This document shows positions 43,565 to 53,541 of a stretch of 64,000 nt of DNA, one piece after another. A program made the translations under genes and the position numbers. Source of the stretch: Acidobacteriota bacterium (GTDB taxonomy: Bacteria; Acidobacteriota; Blastocatellia; Pyrinomonadales; Pyrinomonadaceae); NCBI GenBank assembly GCA_016700075.1, contig CP065000.1, forward strand, positions 2,170,001-2,234,000. The letters run 5' to 3'. The number at the start of each line of letters is the position of its first letter. Position 1 is the stretch's first letter. The notes beneath the pieces are model-generated. The model was not told the origin of the DNA, made no database searches, and saw only the letters and a list, made by a program, of their open reading frames with translations.

Positions 43565-44593
43565 ATGGCGGTATTACGACGCTTAACCTTTCTATTTCTT
43601 ATTCTCTCCTTTACTTCTGTATATAGCACGGCTGCTGACGAAGCCGCGTCGAGCACGATAACAGGCCGGGTTTACGACCGGCAACGAAATCCGCTGCCCG
43701 ATGTTGACGTCGAGCTGCTCGACGATCTATACCGCGTGATGATGAACGGCCGGACAAAAACCGACAGCTCCGGGCGATATCAGTTCAGCGGCCTGTCGAA
43801 CGGCAACTATACCATCCGTGTTTTCGCATTTCGGTACGATCTGGAAGACCAGTCGATACCATTGGAGATAAACACCCAGAATATCCGCGGCGGCGAGGGA
43901 AGCGGTTATTTCACTCAGGATTTCTTTCTTTCGCCAAAACGCGGCAGCCTTGCTGCGGCAGAGACGGGAACTGTCTTTGCACAAGAGGTACCCGATGAGG
44001 CAAAGCGTCTGTATGGCGAGGCATTGAAGGAGTTCGAAGAAAAACGGCAGATCGAAGGCATCAACACGCTGAACCGAGCACTCAACATTTTCCCGAAATA
44101 TTACGACGCACTTTATCGAGCGGGCAGAGAGATGTATGTTCTAGGACGCTATCGCGAGGCGGTCCCGTATTTTCTGCGTGCGGTCGAGGTGAATGAAAAG
44201 AGCGCCTACACACTGTATTACCTGGGCAATTGCTTCTATTTCATGGGCAAGGATTTTTACAAGGCGTCACAGACGGCTCTTTCACAGTCAGCAATTCTCG
44301 CACCCGGATCGGCTCAGGTTTTCTATTCGCTTGGCCGGACGCAGCGTGCGATGGGAAATTTTGCGGACGCCGAAAAGAACCTGCTGAACGCGAAACGCAA
44401 TTCGAAACTGCCCGTGGCTGAGATACAGCGCGAACTTTCCCAGCTTTATGCGAACGACCTGAAGAAATTCGGCGAAGCGGCGGACGAACTCGAGCTTTAC
44501 TTAAAAGCTTCGGGATTTGTCGGAAAGGAAGCCGAAGATATAAAGAGTAAGATCGCCGACCTGAGGAAAAAGGCAGGTAAGAAGACCGAATAG
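43565..44593 (+). CDS. Secreted protein with carboxypeptidase-regulatory and TPR domains
   Basis: 342 residues from ATG 43565 (MAVLRRLTFLFLILSF signal peptide). Residues ~30-115 form a CarboxypepD_reg-like beta-sandwich (ITGRVYDRQRNPLPDVDVEL, KTDSSGRYQFSGLSNGNYTI). Residues ~150-330 are TPRs (GINTLNRALNIFPKYYDALY and following). Likely periplasmic. It converges on the TonB-dependent receptor gene; each side has its own terminator hairpin in the gap. Confidence 0.8.
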   Translation: MAVLRRLTFLFLILSFTSVYSTAADEAASSTITGRVYDRQRNPLPDVDVELLDDLYRVMMNGRTKTDSSGRYQFSGLSNGNYTIRVFAFRYDLEDQSIPLEINTQNIRGGEGSGYFTQDFFLSPKRGSLAAAETGTVFAQEVPDEAKRLYGEALKEFEEKRQIEGINTLNRALNIFPKYYDALYRAGREMYVLGRYREAVPYFLRAVEVNEKSAYTLYYLGNCFYFMGKDFYKASQTALSQSAILAPGSAQVFYSLGRTQRAMGNFADAEKNLLNAKRNSKLPVAEIQRELSQLYANDLKKFGEAADELELYLKASGFVGKEAEDIKSKIADLRKKAGKKTE

Positions 44594-44621
44594 GCCTTTA
44601 CCTTATTTATACGAACTAAAT

Positions 44622-44645
44622 AGCCGCCGCATAGGCGGCTCTTTT
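44622..44645 (+). terminator. Rho-independent terminator after the TPR gene
   Basis: AGCCGCC (44622-44628), 5-nt loop, GGCGGCT (44634-44640), then CTTTTG. Seven-pair G+C-rich stem with a short U run, directed to the plus-strand gene ending at 44593. Confidence 0.75.
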
Positions 44646-44654
44646 GTTGCGCAT

Positions 44655-44683
44655 AAAAAGGCCCGCCTCCGAAGAAGCGGGCC
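44655..44683 (-). terminator. Rho-independent terminator after the TonB receptor gene
   Basis: On the minus strand GGCCCGC pairs with GCGGGCC (44677-44683 with 44660-44666), followed by TTTTT (44655-44659). It lies 25 nt past the receptor stop codon at 44708. Confidence 0.85.
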
Positions 44684-44707
44684 AAGAGAGTACCGTTTCT
44701 ATTTCAA

Positions 44708-47700
44708 TTAGAAGTAGAAGCGGAAACCGAAGCGAACATCACGCGGTCCCTGGAATTCATTTGCCAGGCCATACGTGTTGAGTGTGCGGCTCGCCAGAGC
44801 AGTATTCGGGCTGTTGATGTAATTCAGAACGAACTGGCGGATACCCGGGCCATTGAAAATGGTCTGGAATACTGCCGCTTCCGTGCCGCAGGTCGTACAA
44901 CCGGCTGCCGCCGTGCTTAGCGTAGCAGCGGTAAAGTTCACCGAGCTAATGTTTGTCTGCACGCCGGTAACATTTTTTTCATCGAAGAGATTGCGGAAAT
45001 CAACAAACGCTTCGAGCGTGTAGCGAGCATCACGACCAAATTTGTAACGGTGATTGATCGAAAGATCGGTCTCCGTAAACATTTCCGTACGGCCGAGGTC
45101 GCCGCGTCCGTTAAGGATCGTGGTGCCCAGGCTGTACAGGTTGTAGATGGTCGTGAGCGGCGTACCCGACTGGACCACAGTGAAGGCCGAAACTGACGTC
45201 CTGTGGATGTTGTTGTTCTTCCAGTCGAACGTGTAGCCGCCGTATGCCTTGAAGACATGCGGGCGATCCGTAGCGAGAAGTCCGTTGTCAGGATCTCCGT
45301 CCGCGGTAAAGCCGAGGGGCGGAAGGTCGAAGAAACGGTTCACGTTCGGGCTCGTACGTCCTGCTTCATCAGAGCTGGCCAGACCGGAGTAGTTTCCGAA
45401 GAGACGGCTCCAAGTGTAGCTGCCGCTGAAGAAGTATTTCGTAGCACGCCTGTCGAGGCGAACCTCGACCGCTTTGTAATCACGCTCTGCTTTCGGGCAG
45501 GGCAGATTTGCGGTTCGCGAAACTTCGCAAACGAGGCCGAAACCGGGGTTGCCGATGATGTAGGCTTCCGATCCCTGATCGTTGAATACGCCTACGTCCT
45601 CGATAGCACGGTCGATCTTCTTGTGGGTAAATCGGCCTGCGAGTACCGTCTGATTGCCGAGAGCACGCTCGACGCCGATGGTGTATTCGCTCTGGCGGGC
45701 GGCCTTGAGGTTCGGATCGATAGCACCCGTCTCAAAGATGTTTGCGCCCGCGAGGTTGGTCGCGATACGAAAATCGAACTGGCAGCGTGAAAGACCCGTC
45801 GGTGCAACGATCGGGCACTCTCCGCCGATAGGATCGGTGAACGATCCAAGGATGTTGGCACGCGTGTAGTTCGTGTAGGTCAGGCCCGTACCGTGGCCCG
45901 TGCCCATTTGAAAGACCTCAAAGAAATCACGACGGAAGAAATCACCGCCGAATGAACCGCGGGGCAGTTCATATTTGAAGCGGTCATAGAACCAGCCGTA
46001 GTTACCAAAGAGTTTCGTCTTGCCGTCACCGGTAAGGTCAAAAGCTACGCCGATACGCGGGCTGATCTTGTCGCCCCAGCCGAATTCGATAGCATTCGAA
46101 CCGGTGGTACCGAAGTTCGGGACGATCTCTTTCTCAATACGGAGGCCCGGATTGATGGTCAGGCGGTTCGCGATGGTCCAGCTGTCCTGAACGAACAGTG
46201 CCTGGCTGTCGCTGCTTGCTTCACCGACAGTACCGAAACGGGTCATGAGGCCCGATCCTGAATTGCCCGGAGTGGCAGGAACACCCGCCAACGCGGTGAT
46301 CGTTCGGTCATAGAACATCTGGATGATGCCCAGGTCCTTATAACCGCGATCCACCGTATTGAACAGCCTATTCATCTGATAACCAAATTTGAAGTTATGG
46401 CGACCGCCAAAGTTGATACCAACGGCACTTGCGTCGATATCGTAGGTTTCACGCGTCGAAACGTCGTAGTTGACCTGCGAGTTGCTGGCTACGTTCTGGA
46501 AGCCCTGGGTGCAGCCTGCCTGAGCGGGCGTGATCGGTCCGAGAGCACTACAGATGTAGCGGGTAACGCGAGGAATGAAATACGAGCTGAGCTTCTCATT
46601 GAGGAAGCTGCGGCCGACGCGTCCGTTGATGATCCAGTTGTTCGTGGGGTTCCACGTTCCCTGGAAGTTGAACGCGTTAGCATTCTGGCGTCCGCCCTGA
46701 CGGCTCAGAAGTTCCGGGCCGGTAAGCGTGCCGATGCTGCCGCCGAAGTTAACGGACTGTGCTGCACCGCCGTAGCCTTCGGTCGTACCCGGAAGCAGGC
46801 CTTTCTGATAGACCGGATTCCAGAGGAACGTTCCAAAGAAACGGAGACGCTGCGTCGGCTGTGCATCGACGCGGACAAAGAAATCTTCCTGGACGACCTT
46901 GTTGCTGTAGGTGAGCTGATTGATCACCGCACGGCCGCTCGGGTTCGCTGTCGAGTTGCCCGAGATGGTGTTCGTGTAGTAGTCGATCACACGGGTCGTC
47001 TCAAAGATCTGCGGTGTGTAAGCAGCCGAAAACCACATCTTATCCTTAAAGATCGGGCCGCTGAAACGAGCGACAGGGAACCAATCAACGCCGCCGTCAT
47101 TCGGGAGCGTCAGATAGGTCGTGTTGCCCGGTGTGTTCGAAACACCGCCTGCCGTGAAAGCGGAAAGGGCCGGCCTGCGGTCTGCCTGGAGCTTGCCCGG
47201 GCGTAACGACATTCCGAAATTTCCCTGCCACTGGTTGTTTCCGCCCGCGGTCACAACGTTGATAACGCCGCCTGTGGCGCCGCCGTATTCAGCTTCGTAG
47301 CCGGTGGATTTCACCTGTACTTCCTGGATGATCTCGAACGGAAGGTTGAAGTTCGTATCCAGAACGCCGGTACGGAAGTTGGTAACTTCCTGGCCGTCGA
47401 TAATGAAAACGTTCTCAGATCCCGAAGCACCGTCGATCTGGAAACCGCCGCCGCGGGGTTCCGGGCGGACGTTCGGAGCAACCTTGAGAAGCGATGCGAA
47501 GGTAACGCCTGACGGCAGATCTTCGTAGAGCTTTTTGCCAATGTTGCTGTCGATCTTGGTATCCGTCGGGTCGACCGTCACGTTGCTATCGGCAATGACG
47601 TCAACGACGGTCTCGCCGCCGCCGACCGTCAGCTGAAAGTTAGCTGCGATGGTCGAATCGATCGAGACGGCAACGTCACGCTTTGCACCGGCAAAGCCTG

Positions 47701-47962
47701 AAGCGGCCACCGTGACCGAATAGGTGCCCGGAGGCACTTGGCCAAACTGAAAGTATCCGTTTCCGTCCGTAGTGGTCGTGCGGGTAAAGCCGGCGGTAGT
47801 ACCGGTGCTCTTCGCCGTGACGGTAGCTCCCGTCACAACCGCGCCATTCGGGTCGGTAATGGTACCTTCAATGTTTCCCGAGGTCCTCTGGCCAAATGCA
47901 AATGCTGCGAAGCAAAGCATGAGCGAGAGAGCCCCGGTCATAAATTTGAAGTTTTTAGTCAT
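44708..47962 (-). CDS. TonB-dependent receptor, Oar-like, with regulatory N-domain
   Basis: 1084 residues from ATG 47962 (AGGAG site 8 nt upstream). Signal peptide (LSLMLCFAAFAFGQ), then a carboxypeptidase-regulatory domain (~30-115: GTITDPNGAVVTGATVTA, FGQVPPGTYSVTVAASGF), a plug domain (~150-260, FIIDGQEVTNFRTGVLD, STGYEAEYGGATGGVINVVT) and a long beta-barrel. The C-terminus ends DVRFGFRFYF with the aromatic final residue usual for outer-membrane barrels. Typical of Acidobacteriota; imports or secretes an unknown large substrate. Confidence 0.92.
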   Translation of the reverse strand: MTKNFKFMTGALSLMLCFAAFAFGQRTSGNIEGTITDPNGAVVTGATVTAKSTGTTAGFTRTTTTDGNGYFQFGQVPPGTYSVTVAASGFAGAKRDVAVSIDSTIAANFQLTVGGGETVVDVIADSNVTVDPTDTKIDSNIGKKLYEDLPSGVTFASLLKVAPNVRPEPRGGGFQIDGASGSENVFIIDGQEVTNFRTGVLDTNFNLPFEIIQEVQVKSTGYEAEYGGATGGVINVVTAGGNNQWQGNFGMSLRPGKLQADRRPALSAFTAGGVSNTPGNTTYLTLPNDGGVDWFPVARFSGPIFKDKMWFSAAYTPQIFETTRVIDYYTNTISGNSTANPSGRAVINQLTYSNKVVQEDFFVRVDAQPTQRLRFFGTFLWNPVYQKGLLPGTTEGYGGAAQSVNFGGSIGTLTGPELLSRQGGRQNANAFNFQGTWNPTNNWIINGRVGRSFLNEKLSSYFIPRVTRYICSALGPITPAQAGCTQGFQNVASNSQVNYDVSTRETYDIDASAVGINFGGRHNFKFGYQMNRLFNTVDRGYKDLGIIQMFYDRTITALAGVPATPGNSGSGLMTRFGTVGEASSDSQALFVQDSWTIANRLTINPGLRIEKEIVPNFGTTGSNAIEFGWGDKISPRIGVAFDLTGDGKTKLFGNYGWFYDRFKYELPRGSFGGDFFRRDFFEVFQMGTGHGTGLTYTNYTRANILGSFTDPIGGECPIVAPTGLSRCQFDFRIATNLAGANIFETGAIDPNLKAARQSEYTIGVERALGNQTVLAGRFTHKKIDRAIEDVGVFNDQGSEAYIIGNPGFGLVCEVSRTANLPCPKAERDYKAVEVRLDRRATKYFFSGSYTWSRLFGNYSGLASSDEAGRTSPNVNRFFDLPPLGFTADGDPDNGLLATDRPHVFKAYGGYTFDWKNNNIHRTSVSAFTVVQSGTPLTTIYNLYSLGTTILNGRGDLGRTEMFTETDLSINHRYKFGRDARYTLEAFVDFRNLFDEKNVTGVQTNISSVNFTAATLSTAAAGCTTCGTEAAVFQTIFNGPGIRQFVLNYINSPNTALASRTLNTYGLANEFQGPRDVRFGFRFYF

Positions 47963-48236
47963 TCTTTTATCTCCTAAAAGAGTGTAAGTCCTAACATTTT
48001 GTCGCCGCTTACGATGTCTCGTGACAGTGGGCGAACAGCGCAAAAGATTGCAGACATATTTTCGCAAATATCGAGCCACAATGCGGCGTTATTTGCGTGC
48101 ATCTGCAAAGCATTGAGAATAAGGGGTTTAGGGGAGCGGGAGAGGCTGACTAGATGCTAGCACGTCGGAACCTGAGGGCAAAATAGGATGAATATTTGGA
48201 GTTTATTCAGATATCTGGATTTCGCCCTGCCGTATA

Positions 48237-48905
48237 TTAGAGCAGCGAAAAGAGGTGTCCCATCTTTTCCTTCTTTGTTTTCAGATAGTTAACGGCAGGT
48301 TCCTTCGCTTCGATCTCGATGGGAACGCGCTCTACAAAGTTGAGCCCTGCGGCTTCGAGAGCGGCTATTTTGTCGGGGTTGTTCGAGATCACTCGGACCT
48401 TGCAGAGGCCCAGATCATAGAGAATTTCCGCACATTCGCGGTATTCGCGGGCGTCCGCCTTAAAGCCCAGGCGTTCGTTGGCTTCGATCGTGTCAGCACC
48501 TTCGTCCTGCAGTGCGTAGGCCCGGATCTTGTTGATTATACCGATGCCGCGGCCTTCCTGCTGCTGATAGACGACCGCTCCGCGGCCTTCTTCCTCGATC
48601 ATTTCCATGGTGCGGCGAAGCTGCGGTCCGCAGTCGCACTTGATGGAGCCGAACACATCGCCGGTCAGGCACTGCGAATGAATGCGGACCAGCGTCGGCG
48701 TTTCGCGGTCCAATTTGCCTTTATACAGAACGACGTACTCTTCACCTGTGACGGCCGATCTGTAGCCCGCTATCCGAAATTCACCGATCTGCGTCGGCAG
48801 GCTCGCGTCGGCGACACGCTCGACAGTGGTCGGGCGTTTGTCTCCGTCAAGGTCATCGACGGCGTGGATTGTGGTCGAAGCGTCTGTCATCAAAAGGTCG
48901 AACAT
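48237..48905 (-). CDS. ribA: GTP cyclohydrolase II
   Basis: 222 residues. RIHSQCLTGDVFGSIKCDCG holds the zinc cysteines, YQQQEGRGIGIINKIRAYAL is the catalytic segment and NNPDKIAALEAAGL the C-terminal signature. First committed enzyme of riboflavin synthesis, converting GTP to the diaminopyrimidine. Here it is stand-alone, not fused to the ribB domain. The N-terminal ~20 residues are variable. Confidence 0.95.
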   Translation of the reverse strand: MFDLLMTDASTTIHAVDDLDGDKRPTTVERVADASLPTQIGEFRIAGYRSAVTGEEYVVLYKGKLDRETPTLVRIHSQCLTGDVFGSIKCDCGPQLRRTMEMIEEEGRGAVVYQQQEGRGIGIINKIRAYALQDEGADTIEANERLGFKADAREYRECAEILYDLGLCKVRVISNNPDKIAALEAAGLNFVERVPIEIEAKEPAVNYLKTKKEKMGHLFSLL

Positions 48906-49004
48906 AAAAGTATAACTCTACCGGTATAAAATTAGAACCGTGTTTTTATTCGCCTGCTTCCAAATATCGGATTTAGCGGCGCCCATATAAATTTTCATAC
49001 GAAT

Positions 49005-50846
49005 TTACGCGGCTGCAGGTTCGAGCGGCGAAAGTGTTCCGCCTTCATCATTGTCCGAGTATTGCAGCTGATACAACCGCCAGTAGAGTCCGCGTTCGCG
49101 GAGTAGTTCGGCGTGGGTTCCCATCTCGCGGATCTCGCCGTGATGCAGAACGATGATGCGGGAACATTTTTGAATGGTGGAAAGACGATGTGCGACGACA
49201 AGCGACGTGCGTTCCGCCATCACGCGGGCGACGGCCCTCTGAATGAGTTGTTCGGTTTCCGTGTCGATGGAACTTGTCGCTTCGTCAAGGATCAGAATAC
49301 GCGGGTCGAATGCCAGCGCGCGTGCGAACGACACCAGCTGCTTTTGTCCGACGGAAAGCCCGGCACCGCGTTCGCGCACAACCGCAGAATAGCCGCCGTC
49401 GAGCTTATTGATGAATTCATCTGCCCGCACCTCGCCTGCCGCCCATCGGACACGCTCGTCGGCGATGTCAGTATTCCCGAGCCGGATGTTGTCCTCAATT
49501 GAGCCGCTGAACAAAAAGACGTCCTGAAGCACGACCGCGAAATTTGACCGGAGCGACGGAAGGTCCCATTCGCGAATATCGACGCCGTCGATCAGAATGT
49601 TGCCCCTCTGAATGTCGTACAGCCGCATCAGCAGATTTGTAACGGTCGTTTTACCTGAGCCGGTGTGGCCGACGAGTGCTATACTTTCGCCGGGCTCGAC
49701 CTTGAAGGACACATCTTTAAGTATCCAATCCTCGTCCTTGTATGCGAACCAGACGTTGCGAAATTCGATCCTGCCCGCCGTTCTGCCGCTGATGCGTGCA
49801 GTTTCCGGCGGCGTGATGAGGACTTCGCGGTCGAGCAGTTGGAAAATTCGATGAGCCGCTACGATCGCCGCCTGCAGCACATTGAACTTGTCGGAGAGGT
49901 CACGTATCGGCTGAAAAAGCTGCAGCGAATATTGTATAAATGCTGCCAAAATGCCGACCGTCAGAGCACTGCCGGCGGCCGAAATTCCGGCGACGTGATC
50001 AAAACCGTATGCGAAAATAATGGCCGCTATGCCGATGGCGCTGATCAGATCGACGAGCGGAAAAAAGACCGCGTAATAGAAGATGGTCTCGATATTCGCG
50101 TTGCGGTAATCATCATTGATCGCCCTGAATCGTCCGCGGGCACGGCCCTCAGCATTAAACAACTGCACGGTCTGAGCGCCGGAAATATACTCCTGCAAAA
50201 ATGCATTGAGCCGGGCGTTGCGCGTCCTTACGCGGTCAAATCCGCGGCGTGCGTGTTTGCGGAACCAATTCGTTGCGGCGAACAGCAGCGGCACTGTTAT
50301 GAGTGAAACGAGAGCGAGCCGCCAATCGAGCCAGAACATTATCCCGACGATGGCGAATATGATGACGAGATCGCCCAAAACATCTATCACGCCGGAGGTG
50401 AAAAGTTCGTTCAGCGAATCGACGTCGCTGGTCAGCCGCGTGATGATGCGGCCGACAGGATTGCTGTCGAAATACGCAAGTTCCTGCCGTTGGAGCTTTT
50501 CAAATATCTCCGAACGTATGTCCAGCATCACGCGCTGGCCGACGGCATTCAGCAGGACCTCCTGAACGTAAGAGAAAACGAACCGAAGCAGAAAGACGCC
50601 GAAAAATGCGAGAGCGAAAAGCCAAATGCCGTCGGTAACACGCGGCGTGATGTAATCATCGACCGCCATTTTCGTGAAATACGGCTGCGTGCTGATCAGA
50701 ACATTTGTGAGAAATGTCAGCACCAAGGCTATGACCGCAGTAGGCCAATAACGCAGCAAATACCGCAGCAGACGGCGAGCGATCCGCAGATCGTACGTCT
50801 TGCCGATGGCTTCTTCTTCGTGGTAACCGGTGACCGCTTCGGACAT
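49005..50846 (-). CDS. ABC-type exporter, fused membrane and ATPase domains
   Basis: 613 residues from ATG 50846. Six-span type I exporter domain (~20-330), then an ATPase: Walker A LVGHTGSGKTTVTNLLMRLY, signature LSVGQKQLVSFARALA, Walker B ILILDEATSSID, H-loop VVAHRLSTI. The signature LSVGQ differs slightly from LSGGQ and is common in MsbA/YheI-like lipid or drug exporters. Works as a homodimer or with a partner; no partner gene is adjacent. Substrate unknown. Confidence 0.92.
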   Translation of the reverse strand: MSEAVTGYHEEEAIGKTYDLRIARRLLRYLLRYWPTAVIALVLTFLTNVLISTQPYFTKMAVDDYITPRVTDGIWLFALAFFGVFLLRFVFSYVQEVLLNAVGQRVMLDIRSEIFEKLQRQELAYFDSNPVGRIITRLTSDVDSLNELFTSGVIDVLGDLVIIFAIVGIMFWLDWRLALVSLITVPLLFAATNWFRKHARRGFDRVRTRNARLNAFLQEYISGAQTVQLFNAEGRARGRFRAINDDYRNANIETIFYYAVFFPLVDLISAIGIAAIIFAYGFDHVAGISAAGSALTVGILAAFIQYSLQLFQPIRDLSDKFNVLQAAIVAAHRIFQLLDREVLITPPETARISGRTAGRIEFRNVWFAYKDEDWILKDVSFKVEPGESIALVGHTGSGKTTVTNLLMRLYDIQRGNILIDGVDIREWDLPSLRSNFAVVLQDVFLFSGSIEDNIRLGNTDIADERVRWAAGEVRADEFINKLDGGYSAVVRERGAGLSVGQKQLVSFARALAFDPRILILDEATSSIDTETEQLIQRAVARVMAERTSLVVAHRLSTIQKCSRIIVLHHGEIREMGTHAELLRERGLYWRLYQLQYSDNDEGGTLSPLEPAAA

Positions 50847-50955
50847 CGTGAACAAAAGAGAATTCTAGACCTCACAAGTCCGAGCGGCAATGTTGACAAA
50901 AATGTAATGATTTGGTCTTCTAGTATTTCGCCCATTTTTGCGGGCAGGTAAAACG

Positions 50956-51522
50956 ATGCCGAAGATCGCGGACATACAGGAAACGCCGAACCCGAATGCG
51001 GTTAAATTCATTCTGAAGGAACCCGTTTCATACGGGACATCGCATTCGTTCAAAACGGCCGATTCCGCAAAAGATGATAAGTTTGCGAACTCGATATTCG
51101 AGGTCGGCAACGTGGTTTCCGTCTTTTACATGGACAAAATGGTCACCGTGGAAAAGACCGACGATGCCGAATGGGACGAGATCCTGCCGGAACTTGCCGT
51201 ACCTATACGTGCGGCTGACGCTGTGACCTCATCAAACGGAAATCGTGCAGCCGCCGCTGCTGTCGGCGGTGCGATCGCTGCCGCGGCATCAGACGACCCG
51301 GTTCTGGCAGAGATCAACGACCTGCTCGACGACCGCATTCGCCCATACCTTGCCAGCGACGGCGGTTGGCTCGAAGTTCTCGGCCTCGAGGACAACACGC
51401 TGCGTATCCGATACGAAGGAGCGTGCGGCAGCTGCCCCAGTTCTCTGACCGGAACGCTGATGGCCATCGAAAATATGATCCGCGAAGAGATACACCCCGA
51501 CATCACGGTCATCGCGGTTTAG
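50956..51522 (+). CDS. nfuA: NfuA-type Fe-S carrier protein
   Basis: 188 residues from ATG 50956. The N-terminal Nfu domain (IADIQETPNPNAVKFILKEP, FEVGNVVSVFYMDKMVTVEK) and the C-terminal NifU-like domain (IRPYLASDGGWLEVLG, then the cluster-binding CGSCPSS) are joined by an Ala-rich linker. It carries [4Fe-4S] clusters to target proteins. It lies 16 kb from the suf operon but belongs to the same pathway. Confidence 0.92.
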   Translation: MPKIADIQETPNPNAVKFILKEPVSYGTSHSFKTADSAKDDKFANSIFEVGNVVSVFYMDKMVTVEKTDDAEWDEILPELAVPIRAADAVTSSNGNRAAAAAVGGAIAAAASDDPVLAEINDLLDDRIRPYLASDGGWLEVLGLEDNTLRIRYEGACGSCPSSLTGTLMAIENMIREEIHPDITVIAV

Positions 51523-51577
51523 CCGCTTTTCCTCACTGCGTTCAACAAATTTTATTTTATTGATTCTCAAGTATTTC

Positions 51578-51607
51578 TTGACATTTCGGGACGTTATTGC
51601 CGATAAT
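51578..51607 (+). promoter_or_regulatory. Candidate sigma-70 promoter
   Basis: TTGACA (51578-51583), 18-nt spacer, GATAAT (51602-51607), about 130 nt upstream of the GTG of the coiled-coil/GAF gene. The rather long leader shows no obvious structured element. Confidence 0.5.
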
Positions 51608-51735
51608 GAGGTTTGATGGCGCGGTGTGCCGATCGCAGCCATATCCACCGGGAATTTCCCTACAACGGATCCGCCGCCACTTTTTCTTGCCGACTTTTGT
51701 ATTTTTGTCTCTAAATTTTACGGAGGACTTACTGA

Positions 51736-53481
51736 GTGAATAGCGAAGAACTCGAATTAAGCCTAAGGACGGAGTTTGAGAACTACCTTAAGGGCGTCCT
51801 GAATGAAATGAAGCAGGAAGCCCGGGAATTTCAGTCCAAGATCGAGGCTGAATTTGATAAACACCGTGCTCAGATCGACGAAGCTTTTGCCGCATTCTCT
51901 GCCCGAATGGACAGCGAAAGCCACTTTGACGAAGCATTTATCGGCTCGGTCAGCGAACACCTGCGGCTTGCCCGCGATGAAGGTGCAAAGATCACCGCGA
52001 CCGCTTTTGCCGAGGCTGAGAAGCTGCAGGAAGAGACCGCTTCGGCTGTGAGCTTTGAGAATCTCCGCGATGCGATAGCCGATATCAGCACAAAAGATTC
52101 CCAGTCCTCCATTTTGAAAGCGCTGATCGACCACGTCGCTCAATTTGCTCCCCGCGGTGCGTTTTTCATCGTCAAGAATGAGCATTTCGTCGGATGGAAG
52201 GTCTTCGGTGCGGATGCTGATTCTGCAGAGGAATCGGTTCGCGAGATACATTTCCCGATCGTTGCGGATTCCGTATTGGGCGAAGCGATCCGTCAGGGCA
52301 CGACGGTTGACAGCGCAGCCGGTGCACATCCCAGCGATGCGGCCTTTTTGGACCCGCTGGAATACGGCCGTCCGGACCGTATGTATGCGATCCCATTGGT
52401 CGCAAAAGGCAAAGGCGTTGCAGTGTTGTACGCTGATTATGGACAGGAAGGAGCTTTCCTGAACCGCGAGGCTCTCGAAACGCTCGTCCGCATCGCGGGA
52501 ATGACCGTAGAACTCATTGCCGCCGGCACTGCTGTTCAGCGTGCGTATGACCCTCAGGCGGATCTCGATACGTCCCCGCACGAAGATCAGCCTCAGTATA
52601 CCGATGTTGAGACGCATGAGGCCGGGCCTGCCGCTGAGACCGGATCTGAATATTCCGGCTTCGACCGGCCGTCACAAGTTGAGACCGTTTACGAAGAACC
52701 GGCCCCGGAGCCCGCAGCGGCAACCTCTTATTCCGAGGAGCCTGCTTACACCGAACAAGCCGGGGAAAGCCCTTTTGGAGAGGCTCAGGTGGAAACGCCG
52801 TTCACAACGGCATCCGAACAAGAGCAGGAAAAGGAACCGGCGTATTCTGCACAGCCGTTCGAGGATACGACCACAGCGTCGACAGAGTTTGATTCGTATC
52901 AGTTTGAAAGCGGAGCGGAAGAGTCTTCAAATGAAGGAGCGCCGTCAACTGAAGGAGCTATCGTTTACGATGCGCCGGTACCGTTCGAACCTTCAGCTCC
53001 GATCGGATCGCCGTTCGAAGCACCAGCCCACGAGTATGTTCCCGAACCCGAGCCGCAGCCCGAACCGGCAGTGGTACACGACGCGGCGCCCGCATATCAG
53101 CCGATGGGCGAACCTGCTGTCGAAACGGTCGCTCCGGGTGTTTCGTCGGTTCCGCGGTCACGGCTCAGTGATCGCAATGTTGACCTGCCGATCGAGGTTC
53201 CCGAAGAGGAAAGACGCCTGCACAATGACGCACGCCGTTTTGCCAGGCTGCTGGTTTCTGAGATAAAGCTCTACAACGAAAAGAAGGTGCTCGAAGGCCG
53301 CGATGCAAACGACCTTTATGACCGGTTGAAAGAGGCGATAGACCGTTCACGCGAGATGTACGACAAACGCGTACAGCCGCCGGTCGCCGCGAAATTTGAC
53401 TATTTCCACTATGAACTCGTTAATGCGCTGGCGGACGGCGACCAAGGTCGGCTTGGTGCTTCCTATCCGGGCGGCCGGTAG
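51736..53481 (+). CDS. Coiled-coil, GAF-like and acidic Pro-rich protein
   Basis: 581 residues, GTG start with GGAGG 9 nt upstream. Residues 1-110 form a charged coiled coil; ~115-270 look like a GAF domain (ILKALIDHVAQFAPRGAFFI, RMYAIPLVAKGKGVAVLYAD). Residues ~275-475 form a low-complexity Glu/Pro/Ala linker (for example EPEPQPEPAVV), and the C-terminal ~100 residues are helical (EEERRLHNDARRFARLLVSE). Such sensor-linker layouts occur in polarity, gliding or signalling scaffolds; the function is unknown. Followed by a terminator. Confidence 0.72.
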   Translation: MNSEELELSLRTEFENYLKGVLNEMKQEAREFQSKIEAEFDKHRAQIDEAFAAFSARMDSESHFDEAFIGSVSEHLRLARDEGAKITATAFAEAEKLQEETASAVSFENLRDAIADISTKDSQSSILKALIDHVAQFAPRGAFFIVKNEHFVGWKVFGADADSAEESVREIHFPIVADSVLGEAIRQGTTVDSAAGAHPSDAAFLDPLEYGRPDRMYAIPLVAKGKGVAVLYADYGQEGAFLNREALETLVRIAGMTVELIAAGTAVQRAYDPQADLDTSPHEDQPQYTDVETHEAGPAAETGSEYSGFDRPSQVETVYEEPAPEPAAATSYSEEPAYTEQAGESPFGEAQVETPFTTASEQEQEKEPAYSAQPFEDTTTASTEFDSYQFESGAEESSNEGAPSTEGAIVYDAPVPFEPSAPIGSPFEAPAHEYVPEPEPQPEPAVVHDAAPAYQPMGEPAVETVAPGVSSVPRSRLSDRNVDLPIEVPEEERRLHNDARRFARLLVSEIKLYNEKKVLEGRDANDLYDRLKEAIDRSREMYDKRVQPPVAAKFDYFHYELVNALADGDQGRLGASYPGGR

Positions 53482-53506
53482 AGTTCGGTTGTTCTTGAAT
53501 TGGAAC

Positions 53507-53531
53507 AGGCTGCCTTTCGGCAGCCTTTTTT
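53507..53531 (+). terminator. Rho-independent terminator
   Basis: AGGCTGCC (53507-53514), TTTC loop, GGCAGCCT (53519-53526), then a run of T. Ends the gene stopping at 53481. The convergent NTF2-like gene ends just beyond, at 53542. Confidence 0.9.
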
Positions 53532-53541
53532 AGTTATGGTT

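Noticed and set aside
46397..47206. 269-codon plus-strand open frame inside the TonB-dependent receptor gene
   Set aside because: It is antisense to a well-supported receptor, has no ribosome site or recognisable domain, and is expected in G+C-rich DNA.
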